From Candidatus Sumerlaeia bacterium (GTDB taxonomy: Bacteria; Sumerlaeota; Sumerlaeia; SLMS01; JAHLLQ01): 47,240 nucleotides of DNA. The stretch is from NCBI GenBank assembly GCA_028284075.1, contig JANQSL010000237.1, forward strand, positions 1 to 47,240, given 5' to 3'. Under the pieces are notes generated by a model. It saw only the letters and a list, made by a program, of their open reading frames with translations. It was not told the DNA's origin and did not search any database. The translations under genes and the position numbers were made by a program. Shown piece by piece: positions 33,808 to 42,166 of the stretch; the first letter of the stretch is position 1; every line of letters begins with the position of its first letter.

Positions 33808-36800
33808 TGCATTGCCGGTATCCTGTTCGTAGGTCGCGTCGACCATGACATGGATTCTCGCCGTGTCCGTTCCTCCGGAGGTATCCATAACAGTATAGGA
33901 AAACCCGTCGAACCCCGCAAAGTCGTTGTCAGGCGTGTACTCGATCTGACCACCCCCCAGGTCCTGTACCTGGCCGTTTAACGGCGTGGATATGGAAACA
34001 ATGGAAAGTGCCTCACCGTCGGCATCGCTGTCGTTGCCAAGAAGATCAATCACGACGTCCTGATTCATCTGGACCCGGGAGTCGTCCTTCACCGCGAGTG
34101 GACGATTATTTGTCGGAGGGGCTTCGAAGTAACGCTCACCGTCCAGATTCCCCCAGTTGGCGTCGATCGTGAAGGGGATGGTGAGCTTGAGCATCTCGCC
34201 CGTGACACGGTCCGCAACGATTTCGTCGATCAGTGCGACACGAGGATCTCCGTTGGTTGCCTGATAGTATCCATGGTCGTAAATCATGCGAGAGATGGTA
34301 TAGTATCCGCTCATCTCGTAGAGATCGTGTCCGCGAGGATAGTCGGTATTCCCGAGCATGTCCGATTTCGTTCCCACGAGGCGGATCCGGCGATCCGCGC
34401 CGGCTGCGCTCGCATGAAGGTCTGTCAAACCTCCCAGACTCAATGAAAGCGGAAGGTTGGGAAGGTCTCCCGATGAGAGAACAAGCTCTGTGGCCGGATC
34501 GAACACAGCAGGTGCCGTGACTTCGAAATCCGTGTTGTTGTTGATGAGTGTGGTGTCGATGAGCACATAATGATGATCGGCCAGAACACCGTGGGTATTG
34601 ATCTTGGCGTAGTGGACCCCATGATAGAATCCGTCAATCTCCGCTCGCACGAAAACCATGTCGACGGCGTTGTTCCCGAGATTGATTCCTTCATAGCCGT
34701 TGCCGTTCCGGGCACCGACGAGGAGGAAGTCGGTCATTGTGTACTGACCCGTGTACTCCAGTTCCGCCCCCCATTTGACCTCCCATGCAACGAAGTCTTC
34801 GAGAACGCTGCGCTGATCGTGTCCCTGGATCTCATTGGCCTTGATAATATCGAGACCGAACATCGCGCAAAACGCTTCGTTATTGGTGAAATGCTGAATG
34901 ATTGGAATGTTCGTATCAAGGTCGGATTGGTAGCGGCCTGTCTCAGGGCGGTCTATGATTTCGGGGTGAACGTACAGCTGATCGACTCCCCGCAGAAAGA
35001 ACATGAATCCCTGACCACCAGCGCCGGCGGCGACATTGCCCTCACACTCAACAAGACGGCCCTGGAGCCAGAATCCGCTGCCCGTCTGGGCCACGTCATG
35101 GTTCTGTGTCCCTTCCTTGGCGTGAGAAACGCGGCCAGGTGAGCGAATGGCAATATTGCGTCGCCATGAGCCGATTTCATTTCCGGTTTCTGACATGAAA
35201 CAGGCTCCGAATGCATTGTAACAGGCATTGTCCTCAAGAATGGCGTAGCTGTCATGATGAACGACTCCCCAACCGGGAGATCCCCAGACGGAATTACCGA
35301 TGAAGAGAGCGGGTTGCGTGAAGCTGTCCGTTCCCGAGCGATGGAAATGAGCGGAATACCGGCCGCGGATGTTAGTGCGAAGCCCGGGAACAGCATCACC
35401 GTTTATGTCGTAAATGCGCTGCTGAGTGTAGGGGTCCGTGCTGGTAAGGGCAAAGTCATCCAAAGGAAACGATTTGTCGGTTCGACCAAGCTCAAAAAAT
35501 TCCGCGTAACGCACGTCAATGTTCGCGTTGTGCATGAACATGGTGTGAGCGCGCTGATTCGATGGCAGGGATTCGTGATTTTCCGTCTCGAAGATCACGT
35601 TTCGTGAGAAGTTGGCGACATATGCCTTGAATTCAGGACGTGGGGTGTCGTGATCGTGTTGCAATGCGGGAGAAAAGGTGACCTCCGTCCCATTGATTGC
35701 AACGATGGTAAGCTCTTCGTCCTGCGAGTCATTACGAATGGCATCTCCGCCGCCCACGGGTGTGTCCGGCACGTAATAGGTTCCGGTCAAAACAAGGCGG
35801 TCGCCGACAGACCAGTTCTCCGGCTCTTCCTCGAGCATCAGCTGCGTTGCGCCGGCCATAGGGTCCTGAGCCACCCGCAGAAAGGTTGTTTTCGGTGCGC
35901 CGTGAATGCGAACCGCACCGTGCGTAACGAGACCGCGACTTAGCTGATGATAGTCCCATCCCGTGTCGATGGGCCCATTGTCGGCAAAGATGATTCGAAC
36001 CGTCACGTCATCCTCGACGGGGTTGAGATGGTCTCCTATCCTCAGGGTCGAGGAATGCATCCCGAACAGGGAATCAAGGATAAGCCGGGATGAGGTATGT
36101 GTCGCAAACGTCAGATCACCGTTAACGCGGAGCAGGTCGATGCGAGTATCGCTCTCACCGGTGTAGGTCACTTCGATTCCTCCCGGAATGAAGACACGGG
36201 CACTCTCATTTGGCACGGTTCCGGTATTCCATGTCGATGCGGCAAACCATTCACCGCTTTGAATCGCCGTGTGGGTCGCTGCGGGAGGCATAAAGAGCCC
36301 CATGAGTGCACAGTGTTCGTCTGACTTGCTGCCATCATCCGGATGAGCCTGAGTGCACCAATAGTCCATGGGGACAGAGTCCGCATGCACGATTCGGAAA
36401 TCTTCCAGAGCAACGGGACCCGTACCGGTACCACCTGAGAGGTAAATACGGAACTCAACGTCGCCAGTCAGTGCATCATAGCCAGCGGGCGTGTATGCCA
36501 TGAAGTCGTTCGAAGCCAGATCATCGGTCGCAAGCACAGGGCTTGTATAGATCGCGTCATGAGCCGAGAAGCCTTCAGTGCTGGTGCAGAGGTAGAAACG
36601 AATCGGTGGAGACCAGCTGGCAGTCCGTCGAATGGTAAACTCGATGCGTTTGTTCGCGATATCCAGAGGCTGAGCTCCCGCAGGCCCGATGGTAAACCCG
36701 ATGTAGTTGTCATTCTCGAACGCGAAGTCCTCTTCGGGTCGAAAGGTGGTCGGCGCGTTGTACTGCACGGTAAATGCATCGTCCAGACCGGTACCGAACA

Positions 36801-37035
36801 CTGTGCCACCACGCTGCCATCCGGAAAAAGCCGCTTCGGAGTCCAGGTAGGAGACTCCGGTCCAAGGTGTGTTCTGGCCGGGGGCCGTCCCCTGGAAGTC
36901 GCAAATGAGGATATCCTGACCGTGGACGGGCTGCATCCAGAGAAGAGCGGCGAGGATGCCGAGAACAGGAGCTATGATGCGTCTGTTACTTGAAGAATGC
37001 ATGCTGAAGGGTGCCAAAGTGGTTAATTTTATCAT
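33778..37035 (-). CDS. Secreted G8-domain / CEMIP-like beta-helix protein
   Basis: 1085 residues (or 1074 from the ATG at 37002, which gives a neater signal peptide ending near PVHGQ; neither start has a good ribosome site). After an N-terminal beta-sandwich-like region comes a G8 domain (about 258-375: SGEWFAASTWNTGTVPNESARVFIPGGIEVTY, LRVNGDLTF, LRIG). A long beta-helix follows, carrying RGRYSAHFHRSGT (about 557-569) and DNACYNAFGACFMSETGNE. This order and the x-HFH motif recall animal CEMIP/TMEM2, which bind and cleave hyaluronan. The end (about 985-1075) is a cadherin-like domain with an NDSDADGE calcium motif. A role in binding or degrading a polysaccharide is likely; hyaluronan itself is not shown. 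Confidence 0.85.
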   Translation of the reverse strand: MIKLTTLAPFSMHSSSNRRIIAPVLGILAALLWMQPVHGQDILICDFQGTAPGQNTPWTGVSYLDSEAAFSGWQRGGTVFGTGLDDAFTVQYNAPTTFRPEEDFAFENDNYIGFTIGPAGAQPLDIANKRIEFTIRRTASWSPPIRFYLCTSTEGFSAHDAIYTSPVLATDDLASNDFMAYTPAGYDALTGDVEFRIYLSGGTGTGPVALEDFRIVHADSVPMDYWCTQAHPDDGSKSDEHCALMGLFMPPAATHTAIQSGEWFAASTWNTGTVPNESARVFIPGGIEVTYTGESDTRIDLLRVNGDLTFATHTSSRLILDSLFGMHSSTLRIGDHLNPVEDDVTVRIIFADNGPIDTGWDYHQLSRGLVTHGAVRIHGAPKTTFLRVAQDPMAGATQLMLEEEPENWSVGDRLVLTGTYYVPDTPVGGGDAIRNDSQDEELTIVAINGTEVTFSPALQHDHDTPRPEFKAYVANFSRNVIFETENHESLPSNQRAHTMFMHNANIDVRYAEFFELGRTDKSFPLDDFALTSTDPYTQQRIYDINGDAVPGLRTNIRGRYSAHFHRSGTDSFTQPALFIGNSVWGSPGWGVVHHDSYAILEDNACYNAFGACFMSETGNEIGSWRRNIAIRSPGRVSHAKEGTQNHDVAQTGSGFWLQGRLVECEGNVAAGAGGQGFMFFLRGVDQLYVHPEIIDRPETGRYQSDLDTNIPIIQHFTNNEAFCAMFGLDIIKANEIQGHDQRSVLEDFVAWEVKWGAELEYTGQYTMTDFLLVGARNGNGYEGINLGNNAVDMVFVRAEIDGFYHGVHYAKINTHGVLADHHYVLIDTTLINNNTDFEVTAPAVFDPATELVLSSGDLPNLPLSLSLGGLTDLHASAAGADRRIRLVGTKSDMLGNTDYPRGHDLYEMSGYYTISRMIYDHGYYQATNGDPRVALIDEIVADRVTGEMLKLTIPFTIDANWGNLDGERYFEAPPTNNRPLAVKDDSRVQMNQDVVIDLLGNDSDADGEALSIVSISTPLNGQVQDLGGGQIEYTPDNDFAGFDGFSYTVMDTSGGTDTARIHVMVDATYEQDTGNAGVSDWISLE

Positions 37036-37175
37036 AATGTGCGATGATGCCTATCTCCATTTAATGTTATCAGGCAGCGTCGGTGAGGGCGTCGGACACG
37101 TCACCTGACCGAAAGGTCAGAGGGGAGGAGTTCGTCGGCCACCCACACCATCGTGTGAAAAGTCAACAATCAGCC

Positions 37176-37204
37176 TTGACGGCCCGAAGAGGGGCTCCTA
37201 AATA
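37176..37204 (+). promoter_or_regulatory. Sigma-70-type promoter of the arsR-SRPBCC operon
   Basis: TTGACG (37176-37181), a 17-base spacer and TAAATA (37199-37204) form a recognisable -35/-10 pair. Transcription would start at about 37211, at or next to the ATG at 37212. This would explain the missing ribosome site: the mRNA may be leaderless. Confidence 0.6.
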
Positions 37205-37220
37205 TAGCCACATGGCTATA
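37203..37220. promoter_or_regulatory. Operator-like perfect inverted repeat at the arsR start
   Basis: TATAGCCA-CA-TGGCTATA is a perfect 8-bp inverted repeat with a 2-base spacer. It overlaps the end of the -10 box, the expected start point and the ATG. Its size fits a dimeric winged-helix repressor, so autoregulation by the ArsR-type protein it precedes is likely. Confidence 0.65.
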
Positions 37221-37568
37221 CAATATCATTCATCACTCGACCGAGTCTTCCACGCCCTTGGGGACCCAACGCGGCGCGAGATGTTCTCGCTGATTGCCCG
37301 GAGAGGTGAATGCCTCGCCGGAGAACTTGCAGCGCCGTTCGATATCGCCCAACCGACAGCATCGAAGCACCTGCGTGTGCTGGAGCGTGCCAGGCTGGTG
37401 CAACGCACCGTCAGGGGCCGCGAACACCGCTTCCGTATCCGCAGAGAATCCATTCGCGAAGCGGAAGACTGGATCGCCGACCAACGAAGGTTCTGGGAGT
37501 CGGCACTCAATCTCCTGGGCGATTTCCTGAAGGAAACGAGGTCATGCGACGAGGGAGAACAAACATGA
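37212..37568 (+). CDS. ArsR-family winged-helix repressor
   Basis: 118 residues from the ATG at 37212. The winged helix spans about 8-85: LDRVFHALGDPTRREMFSLIARRGECLAGELAAPFDIAQPTASKHLRVLERARLV is the ArsR fold, with the recognition helix in AQPTASKHLRVL. There are no Cys pairs for metal binding, so this is the type usually linked to SRPBCC genes rather than to arsenic. An upstream start at 37083 is possible but would include the promoter and operator. The stop overlaps the ATG of the SRPBCC gene (ATGA), so the two are coupled. Confidence 0.9.
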   Translation: MAIQYHSSLDRVFHALGDPTRREMFSLIARRGECLAGELAAPFDIAQPTASKHLRVLERARLVQRTVRGREHRFRIRRESIREAEDWIADQRRFWESALNLLGDFLKETRSCDEGEQT

Positions 37569-38041
37569 GCCATACTCTTGTTCTCCGCAGACGCTATCGG
37601 GCTCCCGGTGAAAAGGTCTTTGCCGCATGGACGATTCCGGAGCAGGTCGCGCAGTGGCTCCATCCAGGACCTGAGTGGCAAAACCCCGTCGTGGACATCG
37701 ATCTGCGAGTGGGAGGCAAGTACCGTTTCGGTTTTCAGAAGGATGGCGAAAGCAACATCGACTATGTCGGTGGATTCTATCGTGAGATTATCGCCAATAG
37801 ACGCCTGGTTTTCACCTGGTGCTGGGAGCCACCGAACGAGCATGCCGGCATTGAAACAATCATTACAGTCGAGTTCAACCAGGTCGACTCTGACACGGAG
37901 GTGGTGATTCAGCAGGTTGGGTTCCTGGACAATGCGATGAAACTGCGTCACTCTGACGGCTGGTCCGGCGCACTGGATCAGCTTCAGTGTCTTCGTGATC
38001 CACAACCTTCAGGAGAGAACGAAGCGCACGATGCCTTATGA
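37565..38041 (+). CDS. SRPBCC / AHSA1-type ligand-binding protein
   Basis: 158 residues starting at an ATG with GGGAG nine bases upstream. It has the AHSA1/START fold: an opening strand (LVLRRRYRAPGEKVFAAWTIPEQVAQWLHPG), DLRVGGKYRFGF, GGFYREIIANRRLVFTWCW, a strand-rich middle and a closing long helix (GWSGALDQLQCL). The fold binds a hydrophobic ligand in a cavity; the ligand is unknown. This pairing with an ArsR regulator is a common two-gene module. The last 11 bases overlap the start of the TfoX-like gene. Confidence 0.9.
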   Translation: MSHTLVLRRRYRAPGEKVFAAWTIPEQVAQWLHPGPEWQNPVVDIDLRVGGKYRFGFQKDGESNIDYVGGFYREIIANRRLVFTWCWEPPNEHAGIETIITVEFNQVDSDTEVVIQQVGFLDNAMKLRHSDGWSGALDQLQCLRDPQPSGENEAHDAL

Positions 38042-38378
38042 CGACAAAATTGCGGAGCGCGTTCGAGCTGCTCTGCGAGATCAAAAGGATATTAGAGAAA
38101 TAAAAATGTTCGGAGGACTGGCCTTTATGATTAACGGCAACATGTGTTGTGGGGTGGAGCGTGACCGTTTGATGCTTCGTCTTGGAAACGACGGCGCGGT
38201 TGAAGCTCTCAGGGAAAAGTACACAAGCCCGATGGATTTCACGGGCCGGCCGCTGAAGTCCATGATTTATGTGGAGAAAAAAGGATTTTCGACCACAAGC
38301 GATCTTGAGAGATGGATAGGGAAAGCAGTTCGGTTTTGCGTATCTCTCCCGCCCGGGAAGAAACGAGGAGAATCATGA
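38031..38378 (+). CDS. TfoX N-terminal-domain protein
   Basis: 115 residues. The signature KMFGGLAFMINGNMCCGVERDRLMLRLG and the later PLKSMIYV belong to the TfoX N-terminal domain. In Haemophilus and Vibrio, full-length TfoX/Sxy promotes competence; stand-alone N-terminal domains like this one are common, and their job is unclear. The ATG at 38031 lies inside the end of the SRPBCC gene, with AGGAG about 16 bases upstream. The stop overlaps the next ATG (ATGA), so it belongs to the ArsR operon. Confidence 0.9.
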   Translation: MPYDDKIAERVRAALRDQKDIREIKMFGGLAFMINGNMCCGVERDRLMLRLGNDGAVEALREKYTSPMDFTGRPLKSMIYVEKKGFSTTSDLERWIGKAVRFCVSLPPGKKRGES

Positions 38379-38812
38379 TAGAGAAGCCGTCACCCATCCG
38401 TGCAGGATGGAAAGTTGTCGCGCTGAGCGCGGCAGCCTATGTCTTCATTGTCTTCCCATTGGCTATCATCTGGCACCTTGTCCTGTTCAAAAGTACCTAT
38501 GATAATCTTGGCTACATCGGACGTGAGGAGCCTGGTTTCCTCCTCGGGTTCGCCTCGATCGCGATCCAGGGTGTCCTGCTCGCCCTGTTTTTCCCCTTTA
38601 TCTACAGAAACGGCGGGAGGCTCGCCAGTGGCATAAAATTCGGTTTGTTTCTGGGTGCCTATCACTGGACCATTCATGTTGTTGCCGCGGCTGCGAAAGC
38701 CCCTATCGAACCCGTCGGCCTTTTCTTCCTTCTTGAGTCTTCCTATCTGACTCTTCAGTTTGGTCTGGCGGGAATCGCGATCGCATTCATCCAGCTTCGG
38801 AAACAAGGCTGA
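38375..38812 (+). CDS. Four-helix membrane protein in the arsR operon
   Basis: 145 residues with four membrane segments (about 12-35, 52-75, 83-105 and 112-135). The ATG at 38375 has GAGGAG upstream and overlaps the TfoX stop. A Tyr/His-rich turn (GAYHWTIHVVAAAAKAP) sits in the third helix. I do not recognise the family. As the last member of the ArsR operon it may be a transporter-like or ligand-sensing partner of the SRPBCC protein, but the sequence gives no proof. Confidence 0.8.
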   Translation: MIEKPSPIRAGWKVVALSAAAYVFIVFPLAIIWHLVLFKSTYDNLGYIGREEPGFLLGFASIAIQGVLLALFFPFIYRNGGRLASGIKFGLFLGAYHWTIHVVAAAAKAPIEPVGLFFLLESSYLTLQFGLAGIAIAFIQLRKQG

Positions 38813-38825
38813 CGTGGTGCCACTG

Positions 38826-38856
38826 AACCGGCAGCGGATTCTGACAGCTGCCGGTT
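38826..38856 (+). terminator. Stem-loop after the arsR operon
   Basis: A perfect 10-bp stem (AACCGGCAGC / GCTGCCGGTT) with an 11-base loop lies 14 bases after the last stop of the operon. No T tract follows, so it is either a weak intrinsic terminator or an mRNA-end stabiliser. Confidence 0.5.
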
Positions 38857-39124
38857 TGAAGAAGAGAACCTCCGAACGCCGCCCGGTCCAAAGGTGACTC
38901 CAAGCAATGGCATGTGGATCGCATCCTCTTCAAGATCTACTTAACTGATCGCATATTCATTCATACAAAGCGCGCTGTTTCAGATGATGTCACCAAATGC
39001 TTTGACGTGCAGCCCATGGCATTGCTCGGAAAGCAGGCTCGACACGGAGGACAATTCTCAGGCATCGTGAGGCTCATTTTAGAGTGACAGATCTCCATTT
39101 TGCTGTGTTACAAGGACTTCATCG
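38857..39124. other. Intergenic region before the radical SAM gene
   Basis: No gene, tRNA or clear promoter was found in the stretch between the arsR-operon stem-loop and the radical SAM start. It must hold the promoter of that gene. Confidence 0.5.
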
Positions 39125-40381
39125 ATGCCTGGGAAGACAGCCGCTTCATACCCGTTCAACCTGATGGCCAAACCCGCAGGCGCCGTTTGCAATCTTGACT
39201 GTTCCTATTGTTTTTATCTGGAAAAAATGAACTACTACCCGAAGAACAATCGCTATCAAATGAGCGATGACGTTCTTGAAGCCTATGTCCGGGAATACAT
39301 CTCGTCTCAACCCGCACCTGAAGTTCATTTCGCCTGGCAAGGCGGTGAGCCAACGTTACGTGGTCTCGATTTCTTTCGTCACGTTGTGGAGTTGCAACAG
39401 AAGTATGCGAGCGGCAAGCTGATCCACAATGCCTTGCAGACCAATGGAACTCTGCTGAACGAGGACTGGGGGAAATTCCTCCGCCAACAGAAATTCCTCG
39501 TCGGCATCAGTATTGATGGCCCGCGCCGGATTCACGATGCGTGGCGTGTGGATCGCCGACAGCAACCCACGTTCGATCTCGTGATGCGTGGAGTCGAGGT
39601 CCTGAAGAGGCATCGGGTCGATTTCAACACACTCACCGTTGTCAGCCGAACCAATGCCGATCACGCACTCAACATCTATCGATTTCTCAAAAAAATCGGC
39701 AGTCGCTACATGCAATTCATCCCGCTTGTTGAGCGCCTTCCTGATGAAAGGGCGATAGAAGAGAATCTTGATTTTGCCGCACCCACGCAGTCTGAATCCT
39801 GGGAAGAGAAGGAAGCACCCGTCACCGAATGGTCTGTTCAACCGGATCAATTCGGCCGATTCCTGATTGAGATCTTCGACGAATGGATCCGAAGTGATGT
39901 CGGCACAGTATTTGTCAACCACTTCGATGCCGCTCTTGCCAACTTCTATGGCGTTCCAGCGGGAATGTGCGTTCATCGCGAAACCTGTGGCGACGCCATG
40001 ATTCTGGAGCACAACGGTGACATTTATGCCTGTGATCACTACATGTATCCTGAATGGAAGCTTGGCAATATTCTTGACGATAACCCGGGAGTCCTCTGCA
40101 ACTCCCCCGGTCAGCGCAAGTTCGGCAGCGACAAACGCGACACACTCCCTCAATACTGCCGGGAATGCCCTGTTGTCTTCGCCTGCCATGGCGAATGCCC
40201 CAAACACCGATTCCTCAGAACACCGGACGGAGAAGGTGGCTTGAACTATCTCTGCATCGGGCTGAAGAATTTCTTCTTACACATCACACCGGCCATGAAT
40301 CAAATGGTGATGCTCCTCGAACAACATCGCCCGGTCGCTGAAATCATGCCCAGGGCGCGACAGGGAATGGTGGGAATTTAA
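39125..40381 (+). CDS. Radical SAM / SPASM enzyme, anaerobic sulfatase-maturating type
   Basis: 418 residues, the usual length for anSME. The radical SAM motif is C22-x3-C26-x2-C29 (VCNLDCSYCFYLEK). HFAWQGGEPTLRG and GISIDGPRRIHDAWRVD are typical of this family. The C-terminal SPASM region binds auxiliary iron-sulfur clusters (CVHRETCGDAMILEHNGDIYACDHY, and YCRECPVVFACHGECPKHRF). Such enzymes convert an active-site Cys or Ser of type I sulfatases to formylglycine. AAGGA lies upstream of the ATG. No sulfatase gene is in the window, so the client is elsewhere or is not a sulfatase. Confidence 0.92.
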   Translation: MPGKTAASYPFNLMAKPAGAVCNLDCSYCFYLEKMNYYPKNNRYQMSDDVLEAYVREYISSQPAPEVHFAWQGGEPTLRGLDFFRHVVELQQKYASGKLIHNALQTNGTLLNEDWGKFLRQQKFLVGISIDGPRRIHDAWRVDRRQQPTFDLVMRGVEVLKRHRVDFNTLTVVSRTNADHALNIYRFLKKIGSRYMQFIPLVERLPDERAIEENLDFAAPTQSESWEEKEAPVTEWSVQPDQFGRFLIEIFDEWIRSDVGTVFVNHFDAALANFYGVPAGMCVHRETCGDAMILEHNGDIYACDHYMYPEWKLGNILDDNPGVLCNSPGQRKFGSDKRDTLPQYCRECPVVFACHGECPKHRFLRTPDGEGGLNYLCIGLKNFFLHITPAMNQMVMLLEQHRPVAEIMPRARQGMVGI

Positions 40382-40696
40382 GGAAAACCCCGCAGTCCGG
40401 CCGAGTCGGAAGAGCATCGCTCTCGATTCAAGGAGTATGGCCAAAGCCGTGCGCCTTCACCCTGATCCATTTCAAGTGCTGCTGTATCAATCATCAAATA
40501 TGTGCCATCGTCAATCTCGTCAGAAGTATTCCCGACAATCACGATTCCCAGGAACAATCCCTCCTTGAGAGAGCGAATCCAGAGAAGGTTCGGATTGCAT
40601 CCTTGACGGCCCTGCAACACTGGACATCAGGCTTGGTCTGAAGCACATTTGCACAATCCAACCCTGGCCCACAATTCAATGCGACAGGTTCCGCTC
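40382..40696. other. Intergenic region, one unconvincing frame
   Basis: This 315-base gap precedes the amidase gene. A minus-strand frame (40378-40620, GTG start) has some protein-like character but no ribosome site and an overlap with the radical SAM stop. Otherwise I see only the presumed promoter of the amidase gene. Confidence 0.4.
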
Positions 40697-41686
40697 ATGA
40701 AACGTTCTTTAATCTACCGCTCGAGTCTTTCAGTCCTTGCAGGAGCTTTATTGACAGCTTCGGCGTTCGCCAGTGAGCCTGCTCAAATTCGCATGATTCG
40801 ACACTCTGACTGGAGCAGCATTGTTCCAAAGGGCGTTGAGGCGGATGGAATTCGCCGGAATCTCGCGGTGAAGGATTCAGTGAAATTCAAGGAGCTCTCT
40901 GTCTCCGTTGTGAAAATGACCGCCGCTGAAGTCGAAGTGGCCGGGGAAGCAGCAAACAAGAGTGTTGATCGTGTAACAATTTCTCTCTCCTCGGGCGACA
41001 TGGAAGATACTGTAACGCTCGATGAGGGTGATGCGATCAGTTGGGGAGACTATCACATTGCCATTGTGGCGGTTTATGCAAAAAAAGGCGACCTTGGATT
41101 TGGCTCGACCGTTTTCGAGATTTCAACAACGGAGTCGCTTCCAAGTGAGGTTGTGAACAGTACAAAAGCAGGAGGAGCAGAGTCGAGACTTCGTGTGCCC
41201 CACACAATCGACAAACTGACACTTCACCACAGTGCCACTCCCCTGAAACCGGAGGACGATCTCGGTCAGAAACTTGAGAACATGCAGAAATGGGGTGAGA
41301 ATGATCGCAACTGGTGGGATGTTCCGTATCACTACATTATCGATCTCGACGGGACCGTCTTTCAGGGGCGCGACCACAGGTTTGTGGGCGACACCAACAC
41401 GCGGTACGACCCGTCCGGTCACTTCCTCATCAACTGTTATGGAAACTACAACGAACAGTACCCTAACGACGAGCAGTTACACGCAGTTGCGAGCCTAATG
41501 GCCTGGGCCGCGGAAGAGTTCGAAATCGATCCACTGGAACTCTATGGGCATTGCGACCTGGCGAAAACCAGCTGTCCCGGCGCGAACCTTCATCAATATA
41601 TTACTGACGGAACTCTGGAGTCGATGGTCGAAGGCATTTTGGAAACCGGCAAGCCGGAAATCGTCTGGGTCGAACCCGGGAAGTAG
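40697..41686 (+). CDS. Secreted N-acetylmuramoyl-L-alanine amidase / PGRP-type
   Basis: 329 residues from the ATG at 40697, with a signal peptide (LSVLAGALLTASAFASEP). A first half of about 150 residues is strand-rich with no recognised fold. The amidase_2/PGRP domain follows (about 165-300): LTLHHSATPLKPED gives the first zinc His, DVPYHYIIDLDGTVFQGRD the substrate Tyr, and YGHCDLAKTSCPGANLH the later His/Cys region. The family cuts the bond between MurNAc and L-Ala in peptidoglycan. It is followed by a strong stem-loop and then, on the same strand, by the giant multidomain gene with a VanY-type domain. Confidence 0.9.
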   Translation: MKRSLIYRSSLSVLAGALLTASAFASEPAQIRMIRHSDWSSIVPKGVEADGIRRNLAVKDSVKFKELSVSVVKMTAAEVEVAGEAANKSVDRVTISLSSGDMEDTVTLDEGDAISWGDYHIAIVAVYAKKGDLGFGSTVFEISTTESLPSEVVNSTKAGGAESRLRVPHTIDKLTLHHSATPLKPEDDLGQKLENMQKWGENDRNWWDVPYHYIIDLDGTVFQGRDHRFVGDTNTRYDPSGHFLINCYGNYNEQYPNDEQLHAVASLMAWAAEEFEIDPLELYGHCDLAKTSCPGANLHQYITDGTLESMVEGILETGKPEIVWVEPGK

Positions 41687-41727
41687 CTTTCGAAACCCCC
41701 CAACTCGCAAAAGCTTCAACAACCCTG

Positions 41728-41753
41728 AGCCCGGCGACATCCGTTGCCGGGCT
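41728..41753 (+). terminator. Probable terminator after the amidase gene
   Basis: An 11-bp stem with one G-U pair (AGCCCGGCGAC / GTTGCCGGGCT) and a 4-base loop lies 41 bases beyond the stop. A short CCCTCGTT stretch follows instead of a clean T tract. Confidence 0.6.
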
Positions 41754-42166
41754 CCCTCGTTATGAACGAGCCAACAACACGGACCCGTGCAGGCAGGCTG
41801 CTGGACGGTATACGTTACGAGACTGTTTGTGCCTGGTGGCAAACGGTTGAGATCGGTTTTATTGCTTGACTTGGCAGGCTTTTTAGTAAACGGTTTCGTT
41901 CCAGATCAGGTTGTTCTTCTGTGAAATGCCTTTCTCCGTGAAGCACACTGCAACGGAGATTGAAATGTTGTGCTCTGCCGCCTTTGACCGCCATCGAGAA
42001 AAGGTCTTTGCTCAACTGATTTACCCGTTTTCTTTCCATGCTCATGAAGGAAGCGGAAGCCGTCTTCCACGTATCTCACACAACACTGATCTCTCAGGGT
42101 TTCAACCCTGGCTGAAGTAATTCCGGGTTCACTTCGCTTGAAACACATTCGTCCCCAGGAGGTTCC
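41754..42166. other. Intergenic region upstream of the giant gene
   Basis: 413 bases without a supported gene. Several AT-rich stretches and a TTGACT near 41866 are present, but no -10 box stands at proper spacing. I also looked for a sigma-54 site (TGGCA runs near 41837 and 41871) and found none with correct GG-GC spacing. The promoter of the giant gene should be here. Confidence 0.4.

Noticed and set aside
40378-40620. 80-residue minus-strand frame with some protein-like character
   Set aside because: GTG start without ribosome site, overlaps the end of the radical SAM gene and shows no known motif.
41837-41890. Possible sigma-54 promoter (TGGCA runs)
   Set aside because: The GG and GC elements are not at the required 10-base spacing.
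41911-42120. 69-residue plus-strand frame before the giant gene
   Set aside because: No ribosome site, no family likeness, poor codon character.
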